A stretch of DNA of 64,000 bases from Pelagibius litoralis (GTDB taxonomy: Bacteria; Pseudomonadota; Alphaproteobacteria; Kiloniellales; DSM-21159): assembly GCA_029287455.1 (NCBI GenBank), contig JARFRB010000081.1, forward strand, positions 1-64,000. The letters are read 5' to 3'. Below the pieces are notes generated by a model. That model was not told the origin of the DNA and made no database searches. It was given only the letters and a program-made list of their open reading frames with translations. The first letter of the stretch is position 1, and every line of letters begins with the position of its first letter. Positions 9,619-18,539 of this stretch are shown here, one piece after another. The translations under genes and the position numbers were made by a program.

Positions 9619-10605
9619 ATGAAAGCGCTCGTCTACACCGGCGTTCAGGAAACCGAATACCGCGACGAAGCCGCGCCCGAGCCCCAGGCCGGCGACGCCT
9701 TGGTGCGGGTTGACGCGGTGGGCATCTGCGGCTCGGACATGCATGCCTGGCACGGCCACGACCCGCGCCGGGTGCCGCCGCTGATCCTGGGCCACGAAGC
9801 TTGCGGAACGGTGATCGAGGGGACCGAGCCCGGGTCCCGGGTGGTAGTCAACCCGCTAATCAATTGCGGCGTCTGCGAGTACTGCATGACCGGGCGCACG
9901 AACCTCTGCCCCTCACGGGAGTTGATCGGCATGCGCCTGGCCGGCGCCTTCGCCGAGCAGGTGACCATTCCGGAGCGCAATCTCATTCCCGTTCCCAAGG
10001 GCATGGATCCGGCCAAGGCCGCCTTGACCGAACCCTGCGCCACCGCCTGGCATGCGCTGGCCCTTGGCGCGCGGGCTCTCTGGCGGCCTTTGCCCGAGAG
10101 CCGGGCCTTGGTCATCGGCGGAGGTTCGGTTGGGCTGCTGGGCGGACTCATTCTCAAGGCTTGGGGCGCGCGGGAGGTCAAGCTTGCGGAAACCAATGCC
10201 TTGCGCCGCCAGACCGCGTCCGACGCCGGGTTGAGCGTGCACGACCCCCTCACGAAAGCGCCCTTGGAAGATTGCTTTGATCTTGTGATGGACGCCGTGG
10301 GTTCGGTGAGAACGCGCGCCGCGGCAATCGCCGCGGTCAGGGCTGGCGGGGTGATCGCTCACGTCGGCTTGCAGGACTGGGCCGGCGAGTTCGACGCGCG
10401 GCGCCTGACCTTGTCCGAAGTCACGCTGGTTGGCGTCTATACCTACACCGACGCGGACCTGCGTGCCTCCTTGGCCGCGCTCCACGACGGGCGTCTGGGC
10501 GGGCTCGATTGGGTCGAACAGCGTCCGCTCTGCGAGGGTGGGCAAGCCTTTCGCGACCTCGACGCGGGTGCGACACCGGCCGCGAAGATCGTCCTCGTTC
10601 CTTAG
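9619..10605 (+). CDS. Zinc-dependent medium-chain alcohol dehydrogenase
   Basis: 328-residue MDR enzyme. The catalytic zinc ligands lie in GICGSD and GHEACG, the structural zinc site is CGVCEYCMTGRTNLC, and the nucleotide fold is VIGGGSVGLLGG. It is slightly shorter than the usual 340-350. It is the last gene of the TRAP/HpsN operon, 11 bp after the SDR. The pathway position suggests oxidation or epimerisation of the C2 hydroxyl of the imported polyol sulfonate together with the SDR, which is inference. It converges on the next gene with a 4-bp gap. Confidence 0.88.
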   Translation: MKALVYTGVQETEYRDEAAPEPQAGDALVRVDAVGICGSDMHAWHGHDPRRVPPLILGHEACGTVIEGTEPGSRVVVNPLINCGVCEYCMTGRTNLCPSRELIGMRLAGAFAEQVTIPERNLIPVPKGMDPAKAALTEPCATAWHALALGARALWRPLPESRALVIGGGSVGLLGGLILKAWGAREVKLAETNALRRQTASDAGLSVHDPLTKAPLEDCFDLVMDAVGSVRTRAAAIAAVRAGGVIAHVGLQDWAGEFDARRLTLSEVTLVGVYTYTDADLRASLAALHDGRLGGLDWVEQRPLCEGGQAFRDLDAGATPAAKIVLVP

Positions 10606-10609
10606 GGTT

Positions 10610-10972
10610 TTAGGCGGGGCCGAGACCTAGGGCGCGCCGCTTCTTCTTGGAGAGGCCTTGAGCCACCAGATGGTGGGATTGTCGCAGGTAATCCTTTAGA
10701 TCTTCGTCCGCCAAGCCCGGCGCGGCGTAATGCTGGATCCACTTCAAGCTGCGCGAGGCCAGGTAGGGCGCTGGCCGCAGGCCGGGCTGATCGCGCAGCG
10801 CCTCATAGGAGAGCTCACCTGCCTTGAAGGTGTAAGCGGGCTGTCCATCGCCCCAGCCGCCGATGGCGAAGACCTTCCCGCCAACCTTCCAGACATGCGC
10901 GCCGCCCCATTGCACCACATAGGTCGTGGCCGGAAGAGCGCCGCAGAACCGGTTGAACTCATCGTAGGTCAG
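10610..10972 (-). CDS. MmcQ/YjbR family protein, probable CTG start
   Basis: About 120 residues of the YjbR (CyaY-like fold) family: LTYDEFNRFCGALPAT at the start, VWKVGGKVFAIGG, then WIQHYAAPGLADEDLKDYLR, ending with the RQSHHLVAQGLSKKKR helix. No ATG, GTG or TTG lies near the family's usual start. The only well-placed ribosome site, AGGAG (10981-10985 on the complement), sits 8 nt before CTG at 10972, giving exactly the family length. The next upstream start at 11047 would add 25 residues unlike the family. The function of YjbR proteins is unknown. Confidence 0.75.
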   Translation of the reverse strand: MTYDEFNRFCGALPATTYVVQWGGAHVWKVGGKVFAIGGWGDGQPAYTFKAGELSYEALRDQPGLRPAPYLASRSLKWIQHYAAPGLADEDLKDYLRQSHHLVAQGLSKKKRRALGLGPA

Positions 10973-11094
10973 AGGTGTTTCTCCTGAACGGATGCTTAGG
11001 CGGCACCACCTCGGAAGATGCTGAGCCGGTGTTTTCCAAGCATACACGGACTGTGCTATTCATTATCGCATCTTCGTTGGCACGGAGGCCAATT

Positions 11095-11532
11095 ATGCGG
11101 ATCGAATCCCTGGGTCACGTGGTCTTGAAGGTTCGCGATCAGGCACGGGCGGAGGCGTTCTACAACGGCCTTCTCGGGCTTCCCATCGTGGCCAGAATGA
11201 ACGATTACGGCATAACCTTCTTCTCGCTGGGGAACCATCACGACTTCGCGGTCATGGCCGTGGGCGAACAGGCGCAATCACCACCGGGCGACGCAACCGG
11301 GCTGTTGCACGTGGCTTTCAAGATCGGGGAGGATCTTGATACCTTGCGGGCCGCCAAGCAGGAACTGGAGGCGGCCGGGATAGAAACCGTTCCGCGCGAT
11401 CATGGTGTCAGCCAGTCGCTTTACCTCAAGGATCCGGACGGAAACGAGATTGAACTCTACGTGGATACTTCCGATCTTTGGAAGCAAAGGCCGGAGGTGA
11501 TCGCACGCTCCGACCCGCTCGAATTGAATTGA
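11095..11532 (+). CDS. VOC family (glyoxalase/dioxygenase-fold) protein
   Basis: 145-residue single-domain metalloprotein. Metal ligands typical of extradiol-type VOC proteins are visible: His in ESLGHVVLKV near the start, His in LLHVAFKI near residue 65, and Glu in DGNEIELYVD near residue 120. GGAGG at 11084-11088 sets the ATG at 11095. The pattern resembles catechol-2,3-dioxygenase-like single-module members, but the substrate is unknown. It may share a transcript with the DUF302 gene 42 bp downstream. Confidence 0.85.
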   Translation: MRIESLGHVVLKVRDQARAEAFYNGLLGLPIVARMNDYGITFFSLGNHHDFAVMAVGEQAQSPPGDATGLLHVAFKIGEDLDTLRAAKQELEAAGIETVPRDHGVSQSLYLKDPDGNEIELYVDTSDLWKQRPEVIARSDPLELN

Positions 11533-11574
11533 ACTGACGCCGTCACTAACGCCCCCGGGGAAAGGACCTGGCCC

Positions 11575-12021
11575 ATGCTAAAAGCGCTTCCCGTGATCTT
11601 GCTCGCCGTCTTGGCCGCACCCGCTTATGGCGCCGAGCTGATCGCGAAACAAAGCCCTCATCCAGTCGAAGCGACGATTGATCGGCTCGTTGCGGCCGTC
11701 GAAGCCGCCGGTGCCAAGGTCTTCGCGCGGGTCGACCACGCGGCAGGCGCGGCGGCCGTAGGCTCCGAATTGCGTCCCACGCAACTTCTGATGTTCGGAA
11801 ATCCCAAGCTGGGCACGCCGGCGCTGCAGGCCGCGCAACAAGCCGGGCTGGACTTGCCGCTTCGGGTTCTGGCCTACGAGGATGCGAACGGTGATGTCTT
11901 CGTCGTCTACCATCCGCCCGCGCGGCTGTCCGAGGAATATGGCATCGCGCCCGACGCGGAGGTTCTGAAGAAAATGACCGGCGCCCTGGACAAGCTCACC
12001 GATAAGGCGATTGCCAACTAG
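11575..12021 (+). CDS. DUF302 domain protein with signal peptide
   Basis: 148 residues. The N terminus is a Sec signal (LPVILLAVLAAPAYGAEL), so it is periplasmic. The rest is one DUF302 domain: VEATIDRLVAAVEAAGAKVF, then LLMFGNPKLGTPALQ and LRVLAYEDANGDVFVVYHPP, which are the family landmarks. The biochemical role is unknown; members often occur with thiol or oxidative-stress genes. The next gene begins 113 bp later on the same strand. Confidence 0.88.
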   Translation: MLKALPVILLAVLAAPAYGAELIAKQSPHPVEATIDRLVAAVEAAGAKVFARVDHAAGAAAVGSELRPTQLLMFGNPKLGTPALQAAQQAGLDLPLRVLAYEDANGDVFVVYHPPARLSEEYGIAPDAEVLKKMTGALDKLTDKAIAN

Positions 12022-12134
12022 GCCCAAACCCTAGCCCCTCGCCTCTTTGCCCAGGCATGCGATTCCGCTTGAAGTCGGCGGGCTTTCCCGCTTGCCTGCA
12101 ACGCGAAGGCCTCGCCGTTTTCCAGGAGCGAAGA

Positions 12135-13121
12135 ATGCGACAGGTGAAGACCCTTGGGTTGTTGGGGACAGGCGTTATCGGCGGCGGCTGGGCCGCGCGC
12201 GCCTTGCACTGCGGTTTCGATGTGATCGCCGCCGATATTGATCCCAAGATGGAGGCCTGGATTCGCGGCGCGGTGGAGACCGCTGCGCCGGCGCTGGATG
12301 CCCTGACAGATGGCCTTCCAATGCCGGCGAAGGGCCATCTCACCTTCACGACGGACGCCGCCGAAATGGCGGCCCGGGCCGATTTCGTCCAGGAGAATGT
12401 GCCCGAGGTCCTGGAGATCAAGCACCGGGCCCTGGCAGCCGTCGCCGAGGCCGCGGGGGGCGATGTAGTGATTGCCTCCAGCACCTCCGGCTTCATGCCG
12501 ACGGAGTTGCAGAAGGGGCTCGCGCATCCCGATCGCGTCCTGGTCGGTCACCCCTTCAATCCGGTCTATCTCTGCCCCCTGGTCGAAGTGGTTGGCGGGG
12601 AGGAGACCTCGGCCGATGCGAAGCAGGCGGCGCGCGCCTTTTACGAATCCATTGGGATGCACGTGCTCATGGTGCGGCGAGAGGTGCCGGGCCATATCTC
12701 CGATCGTCTGCAAGAGGCGATGTGGCGCGAGATCCTGCACGCCCTCAATGACGACATCGCCACCACCGGAGAGCTGGACGAGAGCATCGTCTACGGCCCT
12801 GGGCTGCGCTGGGCGGTCATGGGCATGAACCAGATCTATATGATCGCCGGCGGCGAGGGCGGTGCCCGCCATTTCATCGAGCAGTTCGGGCCGGCCCTCG
12901 AATGGCCCTGGTCCCATCTCAAGGCGCCGCCCCTTACAGAGGATATCGTGGAGCGCTTCGTCGAAGGCACAGCGGCGCAGGCTGAGGGCCGTTCGGTGCG
13001 CGAGCTCGAAGCCATCCGGGACGAATGCCTGGTCGCCATCCAGCGTGTCCTGGCAAAACACGATATTGGGGCGGGGAAGACCCTCAACGCCTTCGAGAAG
13101 CGTTTGCGCGCCGATCGTTAG
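12135..13121 (+). CDS. lcdH: L-carnitine dehydrogenase (3-hydroxyacyl-CoA dehydrogenase superfamily)
   Basis: 328-residue NAD-dependent dehydrogenase that would oxidise L-carnitine to 3-dehydrocarnitine in the cytoplasm. GTGVIGGGWAARAL is the Rossmann motif; QENVPEVLEIKH, VGHPFNPVYLCPLVEVVGG and REVPGHISDRLQEAMWREI match carnitine dehydrogenases, as does the C-terminal GPGLRWAVMG segment. AGGAG directly before the ATG at 12135 fixes the start. The partner dehydrocarnitine-cleaving enzyme is not in the window. The betaine-type demethylation module at 16.9-23.4 kb would handle the betaine product. General 3-hydroxyacyl-CoA dehydrogenase is the alternative. Confidence 0.82.
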   Translation: MRQVKTLGLLGTGVIGGGWAARALHCGFDVIAADIDPKMEAWIRGAVETAAPALDALTDGLPMPAKGHLTFTTDAAEMAARADFVQENVPEVLEIKHRALAAVAEAAGGDVVIASSTSGFMPTELQKGLAHPDRVLVGHPFNPVYLCPLVEVVGGEETSADAKQAARAFYESIGMHVLMVRREVPGHISDRLQEAMWREILHALNDDIATTGELDESIVYGPGLRWAVMGMNQIYMIAGGEGGARHFIEQFGPALEWPWSHLKAPPLTEDIVERFVEGTAAQAEGRSVRELEAIRDECLVAIQRVLAKHDIGAGKTLNAFEKRLRADR

Positions 13122-13636
13122 TCCGGCGTCTTGATTTGCGCTTCGCGCTGGACTTCGAGGGCGGTGGTGAAATCGTAGAGCCAGGGGCTGTGACGGTCTG
13201 CCTGGTCCATGGCTTCGCGCAGGTCCGCCTCGCTCTCCTCGCTTTCGACGCGCACCCGGACCCGCACTCCGCCATAGCCAGGTGGCACATCCGGCGCCAT
13301 GGCAAGGAAACCCCGCCCGTCGCTGTCCGCTTCCACTTCGACGCTCATGCTTTTGAAGGATAGGCCCCGCCTGGCGAACCAACCCGCGTAGCCTTGGGCG
13401 AGGCAAGCGCCAAGGGCCGCCCGTCCGTAAAATCCCGGATCGGGCCCAAGATTCTCGCCGCCCATGTTGACGGGCTGATCGCTGACCGCTGACCAAGGGC
13501 TTTGGGTGATCTCGCAGCGCATGCCCGAAGACAGGTTAACTTGCGTGCTGCCGGTCGAGGCGGCGGCCCCCGGCCGCTTCTCGTAGGTTCTGATCAGTCT
13601 TTCGTGCGCGGTTTTGATGGCTTCCGGGCTTGGCAT
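13118..13636 (-). CDS. OsmC family protein
   Basis: 172-residue OsmC-like protein. The family reduces organic hydroperoxides with a Cys pair. MRCEITQS and GACLAQGYAGWFARRGL carry the two candidate cysteines, the second at the start of the long central helix. VEVEADSDGRGFLAMAPDVP and VRVRVESEESEADL match the beta strands after it. ATG at 13636 is preceded by GGAGG (13646-13650). It lies 22 bp downstream of the cyclase gene and is probably co-transcribed with it. Its 3' end overlaps the carnitine dehydrogenase gene by 4 bp, tail to tail. Confidence 0.85.
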   Translation of the reverse strand: MPSPEAIKTAHERLIRTYEKRPGAAASTGSTQVNLSSGMRCEITQSPWSAVSDQPVNMGGENLGPDPGFYGRAALGACLAQGYAGWFARRGLSFKSMSVEVEADSDGRGFLAMAPDVPPGYGGVRVRVRVESEESEADLREAMDQADRHSPWLYDFTTALEVQREAQIKTPD

Positions 13637-13658
13637 GTTCAAGGCCCTCCAGGCGATT

Positions 13659-15401
13659 TCAGTCCAATAGGTTGGTGTCGCGCAGCATCTTGACGCCGCG
13701 CCGACCGACGAGGGTCAGGACATCCTCGCAGGTCAACTCCGGCCGTAGCCGCAAGGCGTCGCGCATGGCGGCCTGGGCTTCGTGGCGCCGGTCTTTTTGG
13801 AGGAGGATCAGGGCGAGCACCACCCGCCCCATGTAGTTCTTGTCGTCACGACGGCAGGCAAGCCGGATCTCAGTCTCCGCCTCGTCCAATTGGCGAAGGC
13901 GGAACAAAGCGTAGGCGAGGTTGGTGCCCCAGAACGAGAGCCGGTTGTCAAGCGGGCTGATCCGCATGCCCCGGCGCAGCATCTCCACCCCTTGGCGTGC
14001 CTTGCCTTCGCGCAGCAAGGCGGTGCCCAGCGCGACCCAGGCCTGGGCATTGCTAGGGTCGGTTTCCACGGCGCGCTCCAACACGCCGATGCCGCGCTCC
14101 ACCTGCCCGACGTCGCTCAAGGCGCAGCCGGCGAAGCCAAGCACGGAGGCATTGGTGTTGTCAATTCCGATCGCGGTTTCCGCCTCGGCGATCGCCTGCG
14201 CCTTTCCGTCATCCACCCCGGGCGAAAGTCCGAACATATGGCCAAGGGCGTAGATCAGCGCGAGATAGGCGTGGGCAAGCGCGAAGTTCGGGTCCAGCTC
14301 GATCGCCGCGGTCAGGAGCGCTTCCGCCTCCTCGAAGGTCTCGCGATGCCAGCCTTTGAGGCTCAGAAGACCGCTTGCTTGATTGTAGAGCGCCCAGGCG
14401 TCCAAATTCCGCTCGCCGTGCCGTTTGATCCTCTCTATCTCGGCCTTGGCCAGCTCCGGCTCGATGCGGCAGGCGATGCCCAGGGTGATTTCGTCCTGCA
14501 GCTCGTCGATGCGGTCCAGGGGCTGATCAAAGCGCTTTGCCCACAAGTGATTGCTGGTCTCCGCCTCGATCAACTGGATCGTCACCCGGATGTTGTCGCC
14601 GACCGGCCGCAGGCTGCCTTCGACCACGTATTGCACGCCCAGTTCGCGGCCCACCGCGCGAATGTCGGGCGTGGTGCCTTTGTAGGCAAAACTGGAGTTG
14701 CGGGCGATGACGAGGAAGCCGGGCAGGCGCGCCAGCATGGTGATGATGTCCTCGCTCAGCCCATCGGCAAGGAAGTCCAAAGCCCGGTCGTCGGACATGT
14801 TCACCAGGGGCAAGACCGCCAAGGACGATTGTCCAAGGGCTTCGGTGGCCGTCTGGGCGGTTTCTTTCGGTGCTTCAGGCTGAGGTGCCTCGGAGGTCCA
14901 GCGCCAAACGCGGATTGGCCGCGCGATATTCTTAATGGATTTCTCCCCGAGATCCTCGAAGTTGTGCTCAACCTTGTCCCGGATCTGCTCGAAAACGCTG
15001 CCGGAGACGCAGACGCCGCCGGACGGGGCCAGCTGCTCCAGCCGCGCGGCCACATTGACGCCGTCGCCGTAGATGTCGCCGTCCTCGAAAATGATGTCTC
15101 CGAGGTTGACGCCGATGCGCACCCCGATGCGCTTGTCGCAGGCTTGCCCGGTTTCCCGGGCGGCAATGGCTTTTTGAATTTCCACGGCGCAGCCAACCGC
15201 CTCGACGACGCTGGAGAACTCCGCCAAAAGACCATCGCCCATGAGCTTCACAACGCGCCCGTTGGCTCCGCAGATTCTCGGCTGCACGAGTTCCTTGTGG
15301 AGGGATTTCAGGCGCTTGAGGGTTCCCGCCTCGTCCTCGCCCATCATCCGGCTATAGCCAACCACGTCGATAGCAAGAATGGCCGCCAGACGGCGCTCCA
15401 T
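13659..15401 (-). CDS. Class III adenylate/guanylate cyclase with TolB-like and TPR domains
   Basis: 580 residues. Residues 1-165 form the nucleotide cyclase domain: LAIDVVGYSRMM carries the first metal Asp, KLMGDGLLAEF the second, and GDIYGDGVNVAARLEQLA the catalytic helix. Residues ~190-320 are a TolB-like segment (SLAVLPLVNMSDD, VQYVVEGSLRPVGDNIRVT). The remainder holds TPR repeats (ASVLGFAGCALSDVGQVERG and following). No membrane helix is seen. This architecture is common in rhizobial and other alphaproteobacterial cyclases. The input signal is unknown. It precedes OsmC in the same direction. Confidence 0.9.
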   Translation of the reverse strand: MERRLAAILAIDVVGYSRMMGEDEAGTLKRLKSLHKELVQPRICGANGRVVKLMGDGLLAEFSSVVEAVGCAVEIQKAIAARETGQACDKRIGVRIGVNLGDIIFEDGDIYGDGVNVAARLEQLAPSGGVCVSGSVFEQIRDKVEHNFEDLGEKSIKNIARPIRVWRWTSEAPQPEAPKETAQTATEALGQSSLAVLPLVNMSDDRALDFLADGLSEDIITMLARLPGFLVIARNSSFAYKGTTPDIRAVGRELGVQYVVEGSLRPVGDNIRVTIQLIEAETSNHLWAKRFDQPLDRIDELQDEITLGIACRIEPELAKAEIERIKRHGERNLDAWALYNQASGLLSLKGWHRETFEEAEALLTAAIELDPNFALAHAYLALIYALGHMFGLSPGVDDGKAQAIAEAETAIGIDNTNASVLGFAGCALSDVGQVERGIGVLERAVETDPSNAQAWVALGTALLREGKARQGVEMLRRGMRISPLDNRLSFWGTNLAYALFRLRQLDEAETEIRLACRRDDKNYMGRVVLALILLQKDRRHEAQAAMRDALRLRPELTCEDVLTLVGRRGVKMLRDTNLLD

Positions 15402-15596
15402 GCCGCGTCTCCTTCTATTTGAATTTTAGCGCCGCCGATAACTGAATTCCATCATACTCGTTCAGGCGCAAAGTGCTGCCCGCGAGAGGTGGTATTCCTT
15501 CCCAAACCACGATCCCTATTTTGTCACTCCGCGACGCGGCGGGCGAATGCTCTCCTGAGGAATGCGGTTCGATTTCCGTTAGAGGGGTTTGGGTGG

Positions 15597-16028
15597 ATGA
15601 TAAGGACGCCTTGCCGGTTCGTCGCCGGCCTGCTTGCCGCGATTTTTCTCTTCGTTTCCCTGCCGGTGCATACGGTCCGGGCCGAACTGGTGAGCACCGG
15701 CGAAGTGGTGGCCGCCGAGTCGGGGCTTTACGCCAAGTCGGAGTTATCCGCCGATCGTGACCGGGTGCGTGCTTATCTTTCCCGAGAGGATGTCCGGCAA
15801 GAGCTCGAGGCGCTCGGTATCGATCCGGACGAAGCCGCCGCGCGGGTCGACGCCCTCTCCGACGCGGAAATCCAGCAGATCGCCGAGCGCATGGATGAAA
15901 TGCCGGCCGGCCAGGGTGGCCTTGGTATCATCGTCGGTGCCGCCTTGATCGTCTTCATCATCCTGCTGATCACGGATATTGCCTGCGTCACGAAGGTCTT
16001 TCCCTTTACGCGCTGCGCCCAGCAGTGA
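15597..16028 (+). CDS. PA2779 family protein
   Basis: 143 residues. An N-terminal hydrophobic segment (FVAGLLAAIFLFVSLPVHTV) looks like a signal peptide. A charged helical middle (REDVRQELEALGIDPDEAAARVDAL) is followed by a C-terminal membrane helix (LGIIVGAALIVFIILLITDI). This is the layout of the PA2779 family, regularly paired with PA2778-type peptidases. ATG at 15597 is preceded by AGAGGGG. The stop codon overlaps the next start in TGATG, so the two are translationally coupled. Function unknown. Confidence 0.8.
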   Translation: MIRTPCRFVAGLLAAIFLFVSLPVHTVRAELVSTGEVVAAESGLYAKSELSADRDRVRAYLSREDVRQELEALGIDPDEAAARVDALSDAEIQQIAERMDEMPAGQGGLGIIVGAALIVFIILLITDIACVTKVFPFTRCAQQ

Positions 16029-16954
16029 TGGCGCGCTTCGCGGCGGGTTTGGCGCTGCTGGTCCTGGCTGGCTGCACCGCGCCGCAAACCGAAGGCCTGA
16101 TTGCCGATCCCGCTGGCCTAGGCGCCAAGGGCCAAGTCGCCGATGTGCCTTTCTACCCGCAAGAGGAATTCTATTGCGGGCCGGCAGCCCTAGCGACCGT
16201 GCTGACCTGGTCGGGCGATCCGGTCACACAGCACGAAGTCGCGCCTGAGGTCTATTTGCCTGGCCGTGAGGGCACTCTGGCGAGCGATCTGGTCGCGGCG
16301 GCGCGCCGCCATGGGCGCCTGGCCGTTCCGGTGGAGGACCTCCATGGCCTGCTGGCGGAGATCGATGCGGGCCATCCGGTGCTGGTTTTCCAGAACCTCG
16401 CTCTGGACTGGGCGCCCCGCTGGCATTTCGCCGTCGCCTATGGGTACGACCTGGGTAGCAGGGAAATTTTCTTGCGGTCGGGGACGGTGGAAAGCCTCGC
16501 AACTTCGCTCGATGCCTTCGAGCGCACCTGGGCGCGGGCTGACAACTGGGCGATTGTGGTCCTGCCGCCCGACACCCTGCCGGCGACCGCCGGATCGCAA
16601 GATGTGCTCCAAGCCGCCGTTGGGCTCGAACAGGCCAAGCGACACTCCGCGGCCGCCACCGCTTATGCCACCATAGCCGAACGTTGGCCTGAGAGCTCCA
16701 CCGCCAGGTTTGGCGAGGGCAATGCGCGCTTCGCTCTTGGGGACTATGCCGGCGCTGAGGCTGCCTATAGGCGGGCGCTGGAAATCGATGAGGCTTCGGC
16801 CCCGGCGTGGAACAATCTGGCCTACGCCCTGGCCCGGCAAGGTAACCGCGAGGCCGCGGTCGAGGCGGCGGAATCCGCGGTTCGGCTAGGGGGCGCCCAG
16901 CGGGCGCGCTACGAGGACACGCTGCGCGAAGTGGGTCCGTCCCTCAAGCCTTGA
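16028..16954 (+). CDS. PA2778 family C39-like cysteine peptidase lipoprotein with TPR
   Basis: 308 residues. The N terminus is a lipoprotein signal ending LVLAGC, so the Cys is probably lipidated. A C39-like papain-fold domain follows: EEFYCGPAALATVLTW carries the catalytic Cys, and WHFAVAYGYD the catalytic His. The C-terminal third is a TPR pair (AYATIAERWPESSTARFGEG, AYRRALEIDEASAPAWNNLA). It is coupled to the PA2779-type gene through TGATG. Its 3' end overlaps the MttB-family gene by 11 bp, tail to tail. Substrate unknown. Confidence 0.85.
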   Translation: MARFAAGLALLVLAGCTAPQTEGLIADPAGLGAKGQVADVPFYPQEEFYCGPAALATVLTWSGDPVTQHEVAPEVYLPGREGTLASDLVAAARRHGRLAVPVEDLHGLLAEIDAGHPVLVFQNLALDWAPRWHFAVAYGYDLGSREIFLRSGTVESLATSLDAFERTWARADNWAIVVLPPDTLPATAGSQDVLQAAVGLEQAKRHSAAATAYATIAERWPESSTARFGEGNARFALGDYAGAEAAYRRALEIDEASAPAWNNLAYALARQGNREAAVEAAESAVRLGGAQRARYEDTLREVGPSLKP

Positions 16955-18503
16955 AGTAAATGTTCCACCGTCGACGTATCTCCGCGTCAAGCTCCGGCTC
17001 AATCTGGCTGCCCGCGCCAGACAGGATTTCGTTCTTCCGCTCAATGGCCCGCTCCAGAATCTGCGGCTTCGAGGCCTCGATCCATTCCTTGGGGCTCATA
17101 CGATTGCCAAGCTTGGGGTAGACGTATTCGGTTTGCATCAGGCTGATGGTCTGATCGGACCCCAGGTAGTGACCTGGCCCGCCCAGGCAGACAGATTTCA
17201 TGGCCTCGATGGAGGTGGAGTCTTCGGTGACATCGATGCCGCGCACGCAGCGTAGCGCCTGGCCGAGGATATCGTCCCCCAGGACCAGGCTTTCCAGGCA
17301 AAAGCCCAGCAAGGAAGCGTGCATGCCCGCCGCCTCGTAGACCATGTTGAGGCCGGCCAGCCCGGCAAGGGTGTTGGTGATGCCTTGTTCCCAGCCGGCC
17401 TGCATGTCGGGCAGCTTCGCATCCGAGATCCCCGCCGCCGCACCGCCGGGCAAATCGTAAAAGCGGTGCATCTGCGCGCAGCCGGCGGTGAGGAGCGCCT
17501 GCTCGGCGCTGCCGCCCGACATGGCGCCGGTCCTGAGGTCCGACACGAAGGGCCAGGTCCCGAACACCGCCGGGTGGCCGGGGGCCATGGCATTCACGTA
17601 GACCACGCCTGCCAAGCATTCGGCCACGGCCTGCACGATGGCGAGCGCGATGGGGGCCGGCGCGGTGGCGCCCGCCTGTCCCGCCGAAAGCAGCAGGACC
17701 GGCATACCGCCGCGAACGCAATGCTCCATGGCGATACAGCTTTCCGGGGCGAACTTCATGGGCGGGACGACGAAACAGTTGGAGTTGGAGATAAAGGGGC
17801 GCGCGCGCCAGGCCTCCTCGCCGCCGGCGATGGTGTGGATCATCTCGAAACACGGGGCGACATGGTCCGGCTCGGAGAAGGAGACGCCAACGTGCTTCGC
17901 GGTACCTGCACAGCAGGCGTAGACGGTGTTGAGGTCCATCTCCAGGTTGTCTGCCACGTCGCGGCAGACCATGGCCCTCTGGAAGAAGTGCACGTTTTCG
18001 AGGTCTTGGGTGATCCGTGCCGCATCAAAGAGATCCTGCGCCGTGGATTCCCGGTACTCGTTTCGCTCAACATCGACGATGTGAACGGCGGCCCCGGCGG
18101 TGCCGAAGTGCACGTTCGTGCCGGTAAGATGCAGATCGTGCTTGGGATCGCGCCCATGGAGCGTGATATTCCGTGCCGCCACGGCGAGCTTGTCCTCGAC
18201 CAGTGCGCGGGGAAAGCGCAAGCGCCCATCCTCGCCCAGCATGGCCCCCGCCTCGGTCATGATGTCGACGCCCGAGTCCGGTGCTTGTGACAGACCGATT
18301 TCCTCCAGGGCCTGCAGGGCGGCTTGGTGAATGCGCTCCATGCCCTCTTGTGTCAGTGGCTGAAAGCGGCCACCCGCCATGCCTGGCCGGATCGGGCGCA
18401 GGTTCTCCGCCAAGGGTGCCGCGCGCAGGGCCTGCCGCGCGGCGCGCCCTCCAGCCCGCCTGGCGGGGCGATTGTCTTGCAGGCTTACAACCTTCTTCGA
18501 CAT
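16944..18503 (-). CDS. MttB family (trimethylamine/betaine methyltransferase-like) protein, non-pyrrolysine
   Basis: 519-residue cytoplasmic TIM-barrel protein of the MttB superfamily, which transfers methyl groups from trimethylamine or quaternary amines. FGTAGAAVHIVD, HVGVSFSEPDHV, ISNSNCFVVPP and TWPFVSDLRTGAMSGGSAEQ are family segments. There is no in-frame amber codon, so it is a pyrrolysine-free member like the glycine-betaine methyltransferase MtgB. No corrinoid protein or MtgA-like partner is in the window. Immediately downstream are two FAD/GcvT dehydrogenases that handle dimethylglycine- or sarcosine-like substrates, so a betaine demethylation role is the best inference. Confidence 0.85.
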   Translation of the reverse strand: MSKKVVSLQDNRPARRAGGRAARQALRAAPLAENLRPIRPGMAGGRFQPLTQEGMERIHQAALQALEEIGLSQAPDSGVDIMTEAGAMLGEDGRLRFPRALVEDKLAVAARNITLHGRDPKHDLHLTGTNVHFGTAGAAVHIVDVERNEYRESTAQDLFDAARITQDLENVHFFQRAMVCRDVADNLEMDLNTVYACCAGTAKHVGVSFSEPDHVAPCFEMIHTIAGGEEAWRARPFISNSNCFVVPPMKFAPESCIAMEHCVRGGMPVLLLSAGQAGATAPAPIALAIVQAVAECLAGVVYVNAMAPGHPAVFGTWPFVSDLRTGAMSGGSAEQALLTAGCAQMHRFYDLPGGAAAGISDAKLPDMQAGWEQGITNTLAGLAGLNMVYEAAGMHASLLGFCLESLVLGDDILGQALRCVRGIDVTEDSTSIEAMKSVCLGGPGHYLGSDQTISLMQTEYVYPKLGNRMSPKEWIEASKPQILERAIERKNEILSGAGSQIEPELDAEIRRRWNIYFKA

Positions 18504-18539
18504 CGGCGTTCTTCCCTGATGGTGGCGGCCCCCGGCCGC

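Noticed and set aside
13782-15422. A 546-codon plus-strand frame
   Set aside because: Antisense to the cyclase gene, which has clear catalytic motifs.
16944-18503. Pyrrolysine in the MttB-family protein
   Set aside because: The frame has no internal TAG; it is uninterrupted over 519 codons.
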